Below, in pieces: positions 48,542-57,733 of a stretch of DNA of 64,000 nt. Made by a program: the position numbers and the translations under genes. This DNA is from Puniceicoccaceae bacterium (GTDB lineage: Bacteria > Verrucomicrobiota > Verrucomicrobiia > Opitutales > Coraliomargaritaceae), in contig CACKVQ010000001.1 of the NCBI GenBank assembly GCA_902603705.1, forward strand, positions 1-64,000, in the 5' to 3' direction. The notes under the pieces were generated by a model that saw only the letters and a list, made by a program, of their open reading frames with translations, ran no database searches and was not told where the DNA came from. Each line of letters begins with the position of its first letter. Positions within the stretch are counted from its first letter, which is position 1.

Positions 48542-49117
48542 TTATTCTTCTTTTCCTAAGAACTCGCTGCGTGTAGTATGTCCTTGCTGGTTAATATTTT
48601 TTCGACCTAAGACTGTAAATATGGTTAAACCAATAATTTTCAGATCGAGCAAGAAGGAACGGTTGTCGATATACCATAAGTCTAACTCAAACTGTTGCTT
48701 CCAGCTTAAACCGTTTCTGCCATTGACCTGCGCCCAACCCGTAATGCCTGGGCGTATTGTATGACGGCGTGCTTGCTCTGTATTGTAGCGTTTAAGGTAT
48801 ACCGTTGGTAAGGGTCGTGGACCGACTAAGCTCATTTCACCTTTGAGCACATTCCAAAGCTCGGGTAGCTCATCTAGACTAGAGGTGCGCAGAAATTTGC
48901 CCCAACTAGTTAGTCGCTCGTCATCGCTACCTTGCCCTTGAAGCATTGTACGATATTTAAAAATTAGAAAAGAACGTCCATTTTTACCTACTCTAGCTTG
49001 CGAAAAAAATAGGGGCATCCCAAAATTTAACAATTGGATGATTGTTAAAATAAAAAGCAGAGGTATTAGCGTCAATAAGAGACTCACTGATGCGATAATA
49101 TCAAAAACTCTCTTCAT
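48542..49117 (-). CDS. PglC-type sugar-phosphate transferase (monotopic)
   Basis: A 191-residue bacterial sugar transferase of the small monotopic type (PglC). A re-entrant N-terminal helix (about 7-30, [20 protein letters not shown]) is followed by [17 protein letters not shown], the catalytic Asp-Glu in [23 protein letters not shown], and [18 protein letters not shown]. It moves a sugar 1-phosphate from a UDP-sugar to undecaprenyl phosphate, starting a glycan or glycolipid. It is the first gene of the acyl-modification operon. No glycosyltransferases or Wzx/Wzy follow here. Confidence 0.92.
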   Translation of the reverse strand: MKRVFDIIASVSLLLTLIPLLFILTIIQLLNFGMPLFFSQARVGKNGRSFLIFKYRTMLQGQGSDDERLTSWGKFLRTSSLDELPELWNVLKGEMSLVGPRPLPTVYLKRYNTEQARRHTIRPGITGWAQVNGRNGLSWKQQFELDLWYIDNRSFLLDLKIIGLTIFTVLGRKNINQQGHTTRSEFLGKEE

Positions 49118-49244
49118 AGAAGTAAAAAACTTGGCATAATAGTGTTTTCATAAACGTTAAATAAATAGTCAAACCAGCTTTGACAGCTTTCACGTAATTA
49201 ATATGTGTAGTATTTTAAAATAACTATTACTAATTCTCTAAAAA

Positions 49245-50417
49245 ATGATTCTAGACGCTAACTTACGCAAATTTTCTTCATTCAATCTTACTCGTCTGCT
49301 TACCACTTGCTTTGGCCAAGGAAATGGTGAAAAAGTCTGTATTTTAATAGATTTGCCGGATCCTTCTGACATCGAAGATTTTAAATTCCTCGAAGATGAA
49401 ACGCTTTCTATTCAGAATTACGGGCATGAAGTTTTTTACAAAGGCTTTAAGGCCGGTGCTTTAGAGGATATGAATTGGAAAAATGGAGACATCTACGCTT
49501 ATAAAGAAACAGGAGGCAGTAACCTCGACATGGACGACGTCTGCTACGATCCCAAAGGTAACCATCTGAGCCTAGATAATGATATTTATTCGAAATATGA
49601 TATCATTCTTACTGTGTCTACCTTTTCTGCGACAGCACCTCTTACTGCTAAGTGTAAAGAATTCGGCTTTCGAGGAGCTACGCTTCACGGTTTGAATCAA
49701 ATTATCCTCGATACTGGGCTATCGGTGGATTACGAGCTTGTTAGCGATGAGGCAGAAAAGCTACGCTTAGGGCTCACTCAGGCAGATCGCTTTGAAATTG
49801 ATTTTGAGGTAGAGAGCAAGGTCTACACCCTAGCGCTCCACACTAACGGCCAGAATGCTCAGAAAAGCCATGGCCTATGTCCTCCGGGCAAGCCGGATAT
49901 AGCTAATTTGCCCGCTGGGGAAGTTTATTTTGTGCCTGAAAGTGCCGATGGAGTTTTTCCCTTTAAATACGATGAAAGTACAATCGGGTTACTCCACGTT
50001 AAAGATGGCATGATTTACAAGTCACAGTTTGTATATGGTGACTATGCTGAGATTGAAGATCACAATCGACGCCTTAAAGATGATCCAATGATTGGCGCGA
50101 TTGGAGAGCTAGGCTTCGGCACTCAAGTCCTGCCTTTCTCGGGCCGTGATATACAGGATGAGAAGATTCTAGGTACTATCCACGTGGCTACTGGTCGCGA
50201 CGACCATTTGGGCGGTAAAATAACTCCCGATTTGTTTAAAGAACATGCCAATGCTTCACACGACGATGTTCTATATGCCCCACACAAGACTCCAGAAATA
50301 CGTCTTCAACAGGCTCGAATGTATCGTGGCGAACAGGTAGAGGTTTTGATCGAGCACTACAAACCTTCAAAGTACATAGTCGGTCTTTTAGAAGCAGAGT
50401 CACTAGTTGAAGCTTAA
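49245..50417 (+). CDS. M29-like aminopeptidase homologue
   Basis: A 390-residue soluble protein resembling the M29 (AmpS/aminopeptidase T) family over its C-terminal half. A GELGFGT segment, DEKILGTIHVATGRDDHLGG and NASHDDVLY hold Glu, His and Asp at positions where M29 enzymes bind two metals, and AGEVYFVPES fits the family's Asn/Pro-Ala-Gly-Glu strand. The N-terminal half is divergent. It would trim N-terminal residues if active. It lies 83 bases upstream of the OvoA-type methyltransferase on the same strand. Assignment is by partial motif match. Confidence 0.6.
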   Translation: MILDANLRKFSSFNLTRLLTTCFGQGNGEKVCILIDLPDPSDIEDFKFLEDETLSIQNYGHEVFYKGFKAGALEDMNWKNGDIYAYKETGGSNLDMDDVCYDPKGNHLSLDNDIYSKYDIILTVSTFSATAPLTAKCKEFGFRGATLHGLNQIILDTGLSVDYELVSDEAEKLRLGLTQADRFEIDFEVESKVYTLALHTNGQNAQKSHGLCPPGKPDIANLPAGEVYFVPESADGVFPFKYDESTIGLLHVKDGMIYKSQFVYGDYAEIEDHNRRLKDDPMIGAIGELGFGTQVLPFSGRDIQDEKILGTIHVATGRDDHLGGKITPDLFKEHANASHDDVLYAPHKTPEIRLQQARMYRGEQVEVLIEHYKPSKYIVGLLEAESLVEA

Positions 50418-50500
50418 ACTTTTTGTGTTCGCCCGTCTGTGCATGCAACCTGTCGCTTGACTGCTAGGTCCCGTTGTTTTCAAGATTATACCAATTAGTA

Positions 50501-51247
50501 ATGTCTGAAAATACTTACGAAACCAATGAGCTGCTACATCAATACTTAGTTTTTCACTATGGAACTGCTGAGGATCAGTTCCCGTACACATTTGGCGGTT
50601 CAGATGCACTTGATTTTCCAAAACGTTGTGCTTTAGAAGGTCCCGCTCAAGAGGCTGGTTTGAGGCAAGGCCGGGCACTTGATCTGGGTTGCGCTGTAGG
50701 ACGCTCCACCTTTGAATTGGCTCGGCATTACCAAGATGTAATAGGCATCGATTATTCCCATAATTTCATTAATGCTGCCAATTCTCTACAGCGTGATGGT
50801 TTTTGTATGGCCTCACGTCAAGATGAGGGTTCAGTTACAACAAATCTAGAAATACAAGTTGATACTTCTATCGATCGTGCCCGTGTTTCATTTGAGCAGG
50901 GAGATGCGCTATCAATACGAGATGATATCGGACAGTTCGACTTGGTGTTAGCTTGTAACTTGATTTGCCGCCTCAGAGAACCACTACGCTTGATTCGCCG
51001 CCTTGCTGATTTGCTTAAGCCTGGTGGGTGTCTATTTCTGACAACACCTTTTACTTGGATGGAGTCGTACACGCCCAAAGCTAATTGGCTTGGTAACGGA
51101 TCAGAGGATTCCTTTGACGGACTACGTAGGGGCCTCGAACCTGCCTTCACTTTAGACGCAGATTGGGATATGCCTTTTATTATCCGTGAGCATAAGCGTA
51201 AATTCCAGTACAGTATAGCCAAAGCGAGTCGTTGGCGTAGAATTTAG
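50501..51247 (+). CDS. Standalone OvoA-type 4-mercaptohistidine N-methyltransferase domain
   Basis: A 248-residue SAM methyltransferase that matches the C-terminal domain of OvoA (5-histidylcysteine sulfoxide synthase), the putative 4-mercaptohistidine N1-methyltransferase that ends ovothiol synthesis. Seen: YETNELLHQYLVFHYG at the start, SAM motif I LDLGCAVGRSTFELARHY, IGIDYSHNFINAA, LVLACNLICRLREP, PFTWMESYTPKANWLG and FIIREHKRKFQYSIA. The sulfoxide-synthase domain to which it is normally fused is not present here. ATG 50501 is used. If right, the genome should encode a separate synthase. Confidence 0.78.
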   Translation: MSENTYETNELLHQYLVFHYGTAEDQFPYTFGGSDALDFPKRCALEGPAQEAGLRQGRALDLGCAVGRSTFELARHYQDVIGIDYSHNFINAANSLQRDGFCMASRQDEGSVTTNLEIQVDTSIDRARVSFEQGDALSIRDDIGQFDLVLACNLICRLREPLRLIRRLADLLKPGGCLFLTTPFTWMESYTPKANWLGNGSEDSFDGLRRGLEPAFTLDADWDMPFIIREHKRKFQYSIAKASRWRRI

Positions 51248-51296
51248 ATCGAAAATTGCCGCTTGCTCTAAGAAGGAAGATTGTACATCCTACAAA

Positions 51297-51691
51297 TGTC
51301 AATTTCGGAGTGTGGGCGTTCGCTTGGTCTTAAGATTGAGAGGAAAGTCCGGACACCGTAGGGCAGGATTCCCTGTGAAAATGGGGGCGCGTCTAGGAAA
51401 CTAGACGTGACGGATAGTGTCACAGAAAATATACCGCCCCAGGCACTTTCTGGGGTAAGGATGAAATGGGGAGGTAAGAGCTCACCGCTTCAGAGGTAAC
51501 AATGAAGGCAAGAAAAACCCAATCCGGTGCAAGTCAAAATAGGTAATCAGACGGCCCGTTCCATGATTCCGGGTATGTCGCATCTCACTTCGGTGGGAAT
51601 GCCACTTCGGTGGCATAGATTAATGAACGCACATCCAAACGTTTCGGCGTTTGGTGGACAAAATCCGGCTTACAGCACTCCGAAATTGACA
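51297..51691 (+). ncRNA. rnpB: RNase P RNA, bacterial type A
   Basis: A catalytic RNA for 5' processing of tRNAs. Ends are set by the P1 helix TGTCAATTTCGGAGTG (51297-51312) pairing with CACTCCGAAATTGACA (51676-51691). The universal cores are present: GAGGAAAGTCCGGACACC (P4 5' side, from 51339), CACAGAAAATATACCGCC (from 51420), GGTAAGAGCTCACCGC (from 51473) and ACAAAATCCGGCTTAC (P4 3' side, to 51673). Two neighbouring hairpins share CACTTCGGTGG (51587-51617 region). A weak TTGCTC / TACATC promoter (51263-51289, 15-base spacing) precedes it. Confidence 0.96.
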
Positions 51692-51751
51692 CTTTGTATC
51701 TTGACAGGATAACTAAGTGCTCGCAATTTCAACACCCTTATTTTTACAGAT

Positions 51752-52009
51752 ATGGCTAATATAAAATCAGCAGTTAAGAATATCCGCAAGACACAGACTC
51801 GTGCCATGCGAAACAAACAAATAAAGAGTCGTTTAAAAACTTTTTCTAAAAAGGTTGATGCGGCTAACGCTGCTGGCGACAAAGATGTCCTCGCCTCGGC
51901 TTCCCGAGACTTTATATCAGCACTCGATAAAGCAGCTAAGAAGGGTATTGTTCATTCCAACAAAGTGGCCCGCCTAAAAACTCGATGCGCACAATTGTTA
52001 GCTGAGTAG
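51752..52009 (+). CDS. rpsT: 30S ribosomal protein S20
   Basis: An 85-residue basic primary-binding ribosomal protein: ANIKSAVKNIRKTQTRAMRN at the N-terminus and helical throughout, ending KKGIVHSNKVARLKTRCAQLLA. The leader is short and AT-rich with no Shine-Dalgarno motif. It stands 60 bases after the RNase P RNA and is followed by a terminator-like hairpin. Confidence 0.97.
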   Translation: MANIKSAVKNIRKTQTRAMRNKQIKSRLKTFSKKVDAANAAGDKDVLASASRDFISALDKAAKKGIVHSNKVARLKTRCAQLLAE

Positions 52010-52030
52010 CTTTTATTTCTACCCCATTGG

Positions 52031-52068
52031 TACTCTCGCTTAAGCTTGTCGTATCGAGGGTATTTTGT
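52031..52068 (+). terminator. Probable terminator after rpsT
   Basis: An 8-bp stem TACTCTCG / CGAGGGTA (52031-52038, 52055-52062, one G-T pair) with a 16-base loop, then TTTTGT. It lies 22 bases past the S20 stop. The loop is long, so confidence is moderate. Confidence 0.5.
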
Positions 52069-52100
52069 ATCCATAAGTGGTGCATCAAAAATCAAAAAAA

Positions 52101-52886
52101 ATGGCTGTCGGTTTTCCGCCTCCTATACTTGGAAAAAAGCCTCTGCGCCTTTCGGTACTAGCGGAGACAAACGACTGGCTGGCGCTAGATAAGCCGATTG
52201 GATTTGGTACGCGTGCACATCCATGGGACAATGAACCCAATATAGATGAGGCGCTCAATATTCAGCTTGAAGCCGGCAAGCCGGAATTAGTTCGTAGAGG
52301 AGCGACAGTTTTCGGTTCGATGTATTATCTCGATCCATCAGTATCTGGTGTTGCGGTTTTTGCCAAAAGTCGTGATGCGCTAGCGAAATTACGTAATTGT
52401 TTTGGCTCTGGAGAAAGTTCTTTTCGATTTAAATTTATTTCAGCTTCCCAGCCTGTTGATCAAGAACCCTATTTAGAATGTGCTGCGCCACTGTTGCCGC
52501 ATAATGTTAAGCCCAAAATGATACCTTCCACTGCAAAGGGTAAAAAAGCTCTTACCAAATTTCAGCGTATTGCTGAATCACCCAAAGGCTGGGTTCTCTG
52601 GGAAGCACAAGCGACCTTCTTTAGACACCATCAAATACGAGCACACGCATCTGTATTGGGCATTCCTATATTGGGAGACGCCCTATATAACGGCCCAGAA
52701 GCCCCAACCCAGCGAGAACTTTACCCTAATAAGCAGAGGTATGGGCTGAATTTGCCGGCTTATCAAGGCCTTGCACTCCACCTAAATGATGTAGAGCTCA
52801 ACTCTGACTGTGCTGAGGTCACGATTATGTCTGAACCACATAAACATCTTCGGCTATTACTGCGTCGTATGGAGCTTGCAGGCTAA
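52101..52886 (+). CDS. RluA-family pseudouridine synthase homologue
   Basis: A protein of about 261 residues (ATG 52101; a GTG start at 52077 is also possible) of the RluA family, which isomerises uridine in rRNA or tRNA. The active-site motif reads YYLDPSVSGVAVFAKS, keeping the catalytic Asp of HRLDxxTSG but with His-Arg replaced by Tyr-Tyr. The family C-terminal KIRAHxxxxGxPIxGD pattern is seen as HHQIRAHASVLGIPILGDALYNG. An S4 domain is not present. Target RNA unknown, perhaps a divergent subfamily. Confidence 0.8.
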   Translation: MAVGFPPPILGKKPLRLSVLAETNDWLALDKPIGFGTRAHPWDNEPNIDEALNIQLEAGKPELVRRGATVFGSMYYLDPSVSGVAVFAKSRDALAKLRNCFGSGESSFRFKFISASQPVDQEPYLECAAPLLPHNVKPKMIPSTAKGKKALTKFQRIAESPKGWVLWEAQATFFRHHQIRAHASVLGIPILGDALYNGPEAPTQRELYPNKQRYGLNLPAYQGLALHLNDVELNSDCAEVTIMSEPHKHLRLLLRRMELAG

Positions 52887-53016
52887 TGCTTTTATGTTTT
52901 TAAATTTAATACTATTAATTGAAGTGATAACTTGGCTATATGCCCCTATTGATTAGTTACTTGCTATTTAGGGGTGACTCCCTTTCTTTCTGCGGACTTC
53001 TAACAATAAAAATGCT

Positions 53017-53337
53017 ATGACTATTCCTGAATTATCTTTTTTATATCAATTCGCACAAGCCGCACCAGTTAGCGGTCTGGGTCAATTTCTTCCGATTATT
53101 CTGCTCTTTGCAGGTATGTGGTTTCTGATTATTGCACCGCAACGAAAGCGACAAAAAGCTCATGACAAAATGCTTACTGAGTTGAAGAGTGGTGACGAGA
53201 TCGTTACTAGCGGTGGTGTGTATTGCACTATCACAAATGTAAAGGATGATAGATTTGTTGTTCGCATCGCGGATAATACCAAAATCGAGATTGGTAAAAG
53301 CTTTGTATCCACGAAGGTATCCTCAAGCGATGTCTAG
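53017..53337 (+). CDS. yajC: Preprotein translocase subunit YajC
   Basis: A 106-residue membrane protein with one helix (about 18-38, GLGQFLPIILLFAGMWFLII) and the family motif APQRKRQKAHDKMLTELKSGDEIVTSGGVYCTITNV, then a cytoplasmic beta-rich tail. It associates with SecDF-YidC at the Sec translocon. It is directly upstream of secDF, the standard order yajC-secD-secF. Confidence 0.95.
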   Translation: MTIPELSFLYQFAQAAPVSGLGQFLPIILLFAGMWFLIIAPQRKRQKAHDKMLTELKSGDEIVTSGGVYCTITNVKDDRFVVRIADNTKIEIGKSFVSTKVSSSDV

Positions 53338-53377
53338 GAATTTTTCTCTACAATTTTAAGCCTATAGTTTATTGCCC

Positions 53378-55909
53378 ATGTCCGGAAACATTCTTTGGAA
53401 ATTTCTTCTCACTGCTGCCATTATATTTTGGTGTGTAATGAGTGTTACCCCATTAAAGGATCGACCCTTTGAGGAATATATTGTTAGCCAAGTAACGGCT
53501 AACGAGTCCGACTTTGAAGATCTCCTCAAGCGTTCAGAAATACGCGTCGAACAAGGCGATTCACCTACACTATTTATAGCTCTACGTGATATCGGCGTAG
53601 ATGAAGAAATAGATTTTTCTAAGTATTTTCCTCAAATTAACGTCACCGATGTCGCTAATCAAAACAAGCGCAATGATATTCTGCTAAAACATATCCTCAA
53701 AACTGCGCAGAGCCAACTTCGTCTTGGCCTGGACTTGAAAGGTGGCGTTGGTGTTACTTTAAAGATCGATGAATCTGCTCAGACAGAACTAAGCGAGTTT
53801 GAACAAGCCGAGCAGTTGCAAGACGCGATAGATATTATGGCTGAGCGACTCGACGGTATTGGTGTTGCCGAACCAGTCATACGCCCAAGTGGAGAAGACG
53901 CTATAGAGATTCAAATAGCCGGCCTATCGACTAAAGACAACCCTGAAGTGATCGATGCGATTAAAAAGCCCGCACGACTTGAATTCCGACGAGTGCACCC
54001 CGAGCTAAGACCAGACACAACGCCTAAGAATCGTTATCCTGTAGGATATGAGGTACTCGCAGAGGAAATTGAAGATCGTCGTAGTGGCGAGGTCTATGAA
54101 CGTCGCCTATTTGTAAAACTCATCCCAGAAGCAACAGGAGAAATCGTTGATGACGCATTCGCTTCTCAGACGCAGACAGGAGGCTTCCAAATTAATCTGC
54201 AAATGACAGCACAAGGCGCTGAAATATTACGCCGAGTCACTGAAAATATGGTCGGTGAACTTCTTGCTGTTGTTTTAGATGGGAAGCTTTACTCCGCACC
54301 TACTATACAAAGCGTACTTTCTAAAAACGCGCAAATTACAGGTAGCTTCTCTCAACGCGAGGCAATTGAACTCGCTAATGTCCTGAACAACCCTCTCTCG
54401 GTCGAACTTCGAGTCGACGAGATGTATGAGGTAGGACCCACTATGGCCGCTGATGCCCGCGAGAGTTCTGTCAGTGCTGCTCAGTATGGCGCGGTACTAG
54501 TAGTTGCCTTCATGATTCTATACTACGCGCTTGGTGGTCTTGTAGCTGTACTTTCAGCTGTGATTAACATTAGTATAGTACTTGGCGTTCTGGCCAGCCT
54601 AGGGGCTACTTTGACTCTCCCAGGTGTAGCAGCGTTAGTGTTAACATTAGGTATGGGTGTGGATGCCAATATTCTTATTTTTGAACGCCTGCGTGAAGAG
54701 CTTCGCACTGGTAAAAGCATTAAGAACGCTTCTGCAAGTGCTTTTGAGAAAGTTACATCTACTATTGTCGATGCTAGCGTGACTACTTTGATCACGGCAT
54801 CGATTCTTATATGGCTGGGCACAGGGCCAGTTAAAGGCTTTGGTGTCACGTTAGCTATAGGTATTTGTTCCTCAATATTCTGTGCGCTTGTCGTGACTCG
54901 ATTTGTTGTTGATTTCATTGTTCACCGTATATGTGTTTCTAATATTTTAGGACTGAGCCTTCTGCCCGTGAAGAAACTCGATTTTTTCCGATACAGAAAG
55001 CCCGCTTTTGCAGCTTCTTGGCTAGTCGTTATCGTAGGTGTTCTCAGTGTAGCTTTCTACCATGAAAACATTCTTGGTAAAGATTTTACGGGGGGTGACG
55101 AAATGACGATCTCTTATTCTAAGCTCATTGATTCCAATGAAATTTCTAATGCGGTGATTGATCAAGAACTCGATGATATCACTGTCAGCTATCAGAGTTT
55201 GATCGGTGAAAATCGTGAAGTGCTTAAGATTCAAACACCTTTTGATCAAGCACGTCCTACACTTGAAATTTTGCAAAATGCTTTTCCAGATGCAGGATTT
55301 GAAGAGGCCGGTATCAATCAGATTGGCGCATCAGTTTCTAAAGACATTCAGTGGAATGCGCTCCTCTCAGTAATCTGTGCTCTTGGCGGTATTCTGCTAT
55401 ACGTGGCACTACGCTTTGAAGTGGGATATGGTGTCGGTGCAGTCGTAGCTACGGTCCATGACGCACTTATGACGATTGGTATATTCGTAATTTTTGGGCA
55501 ATTAGATATCTTTGTAAGTGGGCAGTTCACCGCCCCGATGCTTGCTTCGATTCTCATGATTGTGGGTTACTCGATTAATGACACTATTGTTGTATTTGAC
55601 CGAATAAGAGAAGAATTAGACCTTAATCCTGGTACTGATTTGCGCTCAATTATCAATTTGGCGATTAGTCGCGTTTTTTCCCGCTCATTGCTGACCTCTA
55701 TCACAACTCTTTTAGCCGCCGTATCCCTTTATATTTTCGGAGCTGGTGTAATCAATGACTTCGCTTTTGTGTTTATTGTAGGTATCCTAGTGGGAACTTT
55801 CTCCTCAATCTTTATTGCTAGCCCAGTATTTTATTGGTGGCACAAGGGCGATCGTCGTCACGTTCGAGAGCGTCAATTCACGCCTAAGCGTTACGAGTGG
55901 GAAAGCTAG
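53378..55909 (+). CDS. secDF: SecD-SecF fusion protein translocase subunit
   Basis: An 843-residue fused SecD and SecF that uses the proton-motive force to pull proteins across the inner membrane. The SecD half has an N-terminal helix, RLGLDLKGGVGVTLKI, a large periplasmic domain, and TLGMGVDANILIFERLREEL in helix 4. The SecF half begins near residue 545 with its first helix, GKDFTGGDEMTI, and ends with VGYSINDTIVVFDRIREEL. About twelve membrane segments in total. Fusion is common in several phyla, and no separate secD or secF is needed. ATG 53378 chosen over TTG 53372. Confidence 0.97.
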   Translation: MSGNILWKFLLTAAIIFWCVMSVTPLKDRPFEEYIVSQVTANESDFEDLLKRSEIRVEQGDSPTLFIALRDIGVDEEIDFSKYFPQINVTDVANQNKRNDILLKHILKTAQSQLRLGLDLKGGVGVTLKIDESAQTELSEFEQAEQLQDAIDIMAERLDGIGVAEPVIRPSGEDAIEIQIAGLSTKDNPEVIDAIKKPARLEFRRVHPELRPDTTPKNRYPVGYEVLAEEIEDRRSGEVYERRLFVKLIPEATGEIVDDAFASQTQTGGFQINLQMTAQGAEILRRVTENMVGELLAVVLDGKLYSAPTIQSVLSKNAQITGSFSQREAIELANVLNNPLSVELRVDEMYEVGPTMAADARESSVSAAQYGAVLVVAFMILYYALGGLVAVLSAVINISIVLGVLASLGATLTLPGVAALVLTLGMGVDANILIFERLREELRTGKSIKNASASAFEKVTSTIVDASVTTLITASILIWLGTGPVKGFGVTLAIGICSSIFCALVVTRFVVDFIVHRICVSNILGLSLLPVKKLDFFRYRKPAFAASWLVVIVGVLSVAFYHENILGKDFTGGDEMTISYSKLIDSNEISNAVIDQELDDITVSYQSLIGENREVLKIQTPFDQARPTLEILQNAFPDAGFEEAGINQIGASVSKDIQWNALLSVICALGGILLYVALRFEVGYGVGAVVATVHDALMTIGIFVIFGQLDIFVSGQFTAPMLASILMIVGYSINDTIVVFDRIREELDLNPGTDLRSIINLAISRVFSRSLLTSITTLLAAVSLYIFGAGVINDFAFVFIVGILVGTFSSIFIASPVFYWWHKGDRRHVRERQFTPKRYEWES

Positions 55910-55930
55910 AAAGAATCTAATTAGATTTGA

Positions 55931-57652
55931 ATGCTTTGGAACTGCGCCGAGATTGATGACCTTAAGGCTTCTGCGCTAGCTAGTAGCACTAGCTTATCTA
56001 GTGTAGTTACTCGGATACTAGTCAAGCAGGGTATAACGCAAGCAGAAGATGCAGAGGACTTTCTTCGTCCTCGTTTGGCTCAACTAGACAATCCTTTCGC
56101 AATAAAAAATCTCAAGTCTGCTGCTAAGCGAATCGAGAAGGCTGTCGAGGACAAGGAGTCGGTCGTAGTTTTTGGTGATTACGACGTAGACGGTGTAACT
56201 AGCACAACCCAGATGGTGAGTATGTTGCGCACATTAGAACTTACGCCAAAATTTTGCGTACCTCGACGATTAGATGAAGGCTACGGCTTGAGTCTCAAGG
56301 CTATTGAACGTGTTTTCGACGGGCAAATTCCGCAACTTTTTATAGCTCTTGATTGTGGCACTAACGCTCACGAGTCGATCACATATCTGCGCGATTTGGA
56401 TATCGATGTAATTGTTGTCGACCACCACCAGACAAAGACCCAGGCGCCAGAGGATTGCATCTTCATTAATCCCCAAGTGAATGATCACAAAGATGCTCCT
56501 TGGCATAAATTATGTACAGCTGGGTTGGTCTTCAAACTACTCCACGGGCTCCTGAAGTTACGCCGCTTAGCCAATGACCCTAGAGTAGAAAGTATTAAGC
56601 TCAAGGATTATCTAGACCTTGTAGCTATGGGAACCGTGGCTGACTTAGTACCCTTACAAAAAGAAAACCGTATTCTTTCTTGGTTTGGTTTAAGACACTT
56701 GCGTGTCAATAATCGCTCAGGTGTTCGCGCCTTAGCTGAGGTCGCAGGAATCGACAGCTGTCAAGAGATGGTTAGTTCAGATATATCTTTTAAAATCGCT
56801 CCCCGAATCAATGCAAGTGGTCGACTCGCTGATGCCTCATTGCCGATTGAACTACTTTTACAGGATGATTATGGCACTTGCATAAACATAGCAGAGCGGC
56901 TTGATGAAATAAATAAAAAGCGCCAAACTATAGAGCGTGGTATGGCCAAAGTTGCTGAACAACGCGCAGCGACTGAATTTGCAGATGCGCCTGGTATAAT
57001 ACTTTTTAGCGAAGATTGGCATCCTGGCGTGGTGGGTATTGTGGCCAGTCGTGTGAGCCGCCGCTTTCATAAGCCCTGTGTGATTCTCGGTGCTGAGGGT
57101 GACCTCGCTAAAGGCTCGGGTCGAAGTGTGGCTTCTGTAAACCTAGTTAAAGTTTTTCAGCGCTGCACTCATTTATTAGAGCATTGGGGAGGACATCCCA
57201 TGGCTGCTGGTGTTTCACTTAAATCATTAGATTTAGCGGCGTTTACAAAATGCTATTTAGAGAGCCTTGAGGCTCTCTACCCAGGTGGCTTACCTAAGCC
57301 ATCCGTTGAGATATCTACATGGTTAGAAATGGGTGATTTGAATGAATCATTGCTCGAAGAGCTCGATCGATTGCATCCTTTCGGTCAAGGAAACCGCGAA
57401 CCTATTTTTGGTCTTCGTAATTTAGTGCTAGAAGACTCGCCCGATTCTTTTGGCAATGGAAATTTTCGTTTTCGATTACCCGCTCAACCAGGTGCTAAGC
57501 GTGGTATCTCTGGCATCGCGTGGCAGCTTGGAGAGCCACCAAAAATAGGTGAAGCTGTAGACATGGCATTTCGCTTTTCTTGGAATTATTGGCGTAATAA
57601 ACGCTATTCACAGCTAACTTTGATCGACTGGCGCTTTTCTGAAGATAATTAA
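55931..57652 (+). CDS. recJ: Single-stranded-DNA exonuclease RecJ
   Basis: A 573-residue 5'-3' exonuclease used in mismatch and recombinational repair. DHH-family motifs: VVVFGDYDVDGVTSTTQM, LFIALDCGTNA, IVVDHHQT, and LVAMGTVADLVPL. The DHHA1 part has RINASGRLADAS and HWGGHPMAAGVSL. The C-terminal OB domain contains LDRLHPFGQGNREPIFGL. Length 570-580 is standard. It follows secDF by 21 bases, which suggests read-through from yajC-secDF. Confidence 0.97.
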   Translation: MLWNCAEIDDLKASALASSTSLSSVVTRILVKQGITQAEDAEDFLRPRLAQLDNPFAIKNLKSAAKRIEKAVEDKESVVVFGDYDVDGVTSTTQMVSMLRTLELTPKFCVPRRLDEGYGLSLKAIERVFDGQIPQLFIALDCGTNAHESITYLRDLDIDVIVVDHHQTKTQAPEDCIFINPQVNDHKDAPWHKLCTAGLVFKLLHGLLKLRRLANDPRVESIKLKDYLDLVAMGTVADLVPLQKENRILSWFGLRHLRVNNRSGVRALAEVAGIDSCQEMVSSDISFKIAPRINASGRLADASLPIELLLQDDYGTCINIAERLDEINKKRQTIERGMAKVAEQRAATEFADAPGIILFSEDWHPGVVGIVASRVSRRFHKPCVILGAEGDLAKGSGRSVASVNLVKVFQRCTHLLEHWGGHPMAAGVSLKSLDLAAFTKCYLESLEALYPGGLPKPSVEISTWLEMGDLNESLLEELDRLHPFGQGNREPIFGLRNLVLEDSPDSFGNGNFRFRLPAQPGAKRGISGIAWQLGEPPKIGEAVDMAFRFSWNYWRNKRYSQLTLIDWRFSEDN

Positions 57653-57733
57653 TAAGTGAATAGAAAATTTTCATACTTTCTTTGATTACACAATTGATTG
57701 CCATGGTGTGAGAAATTACTTACTTATCAGAAT

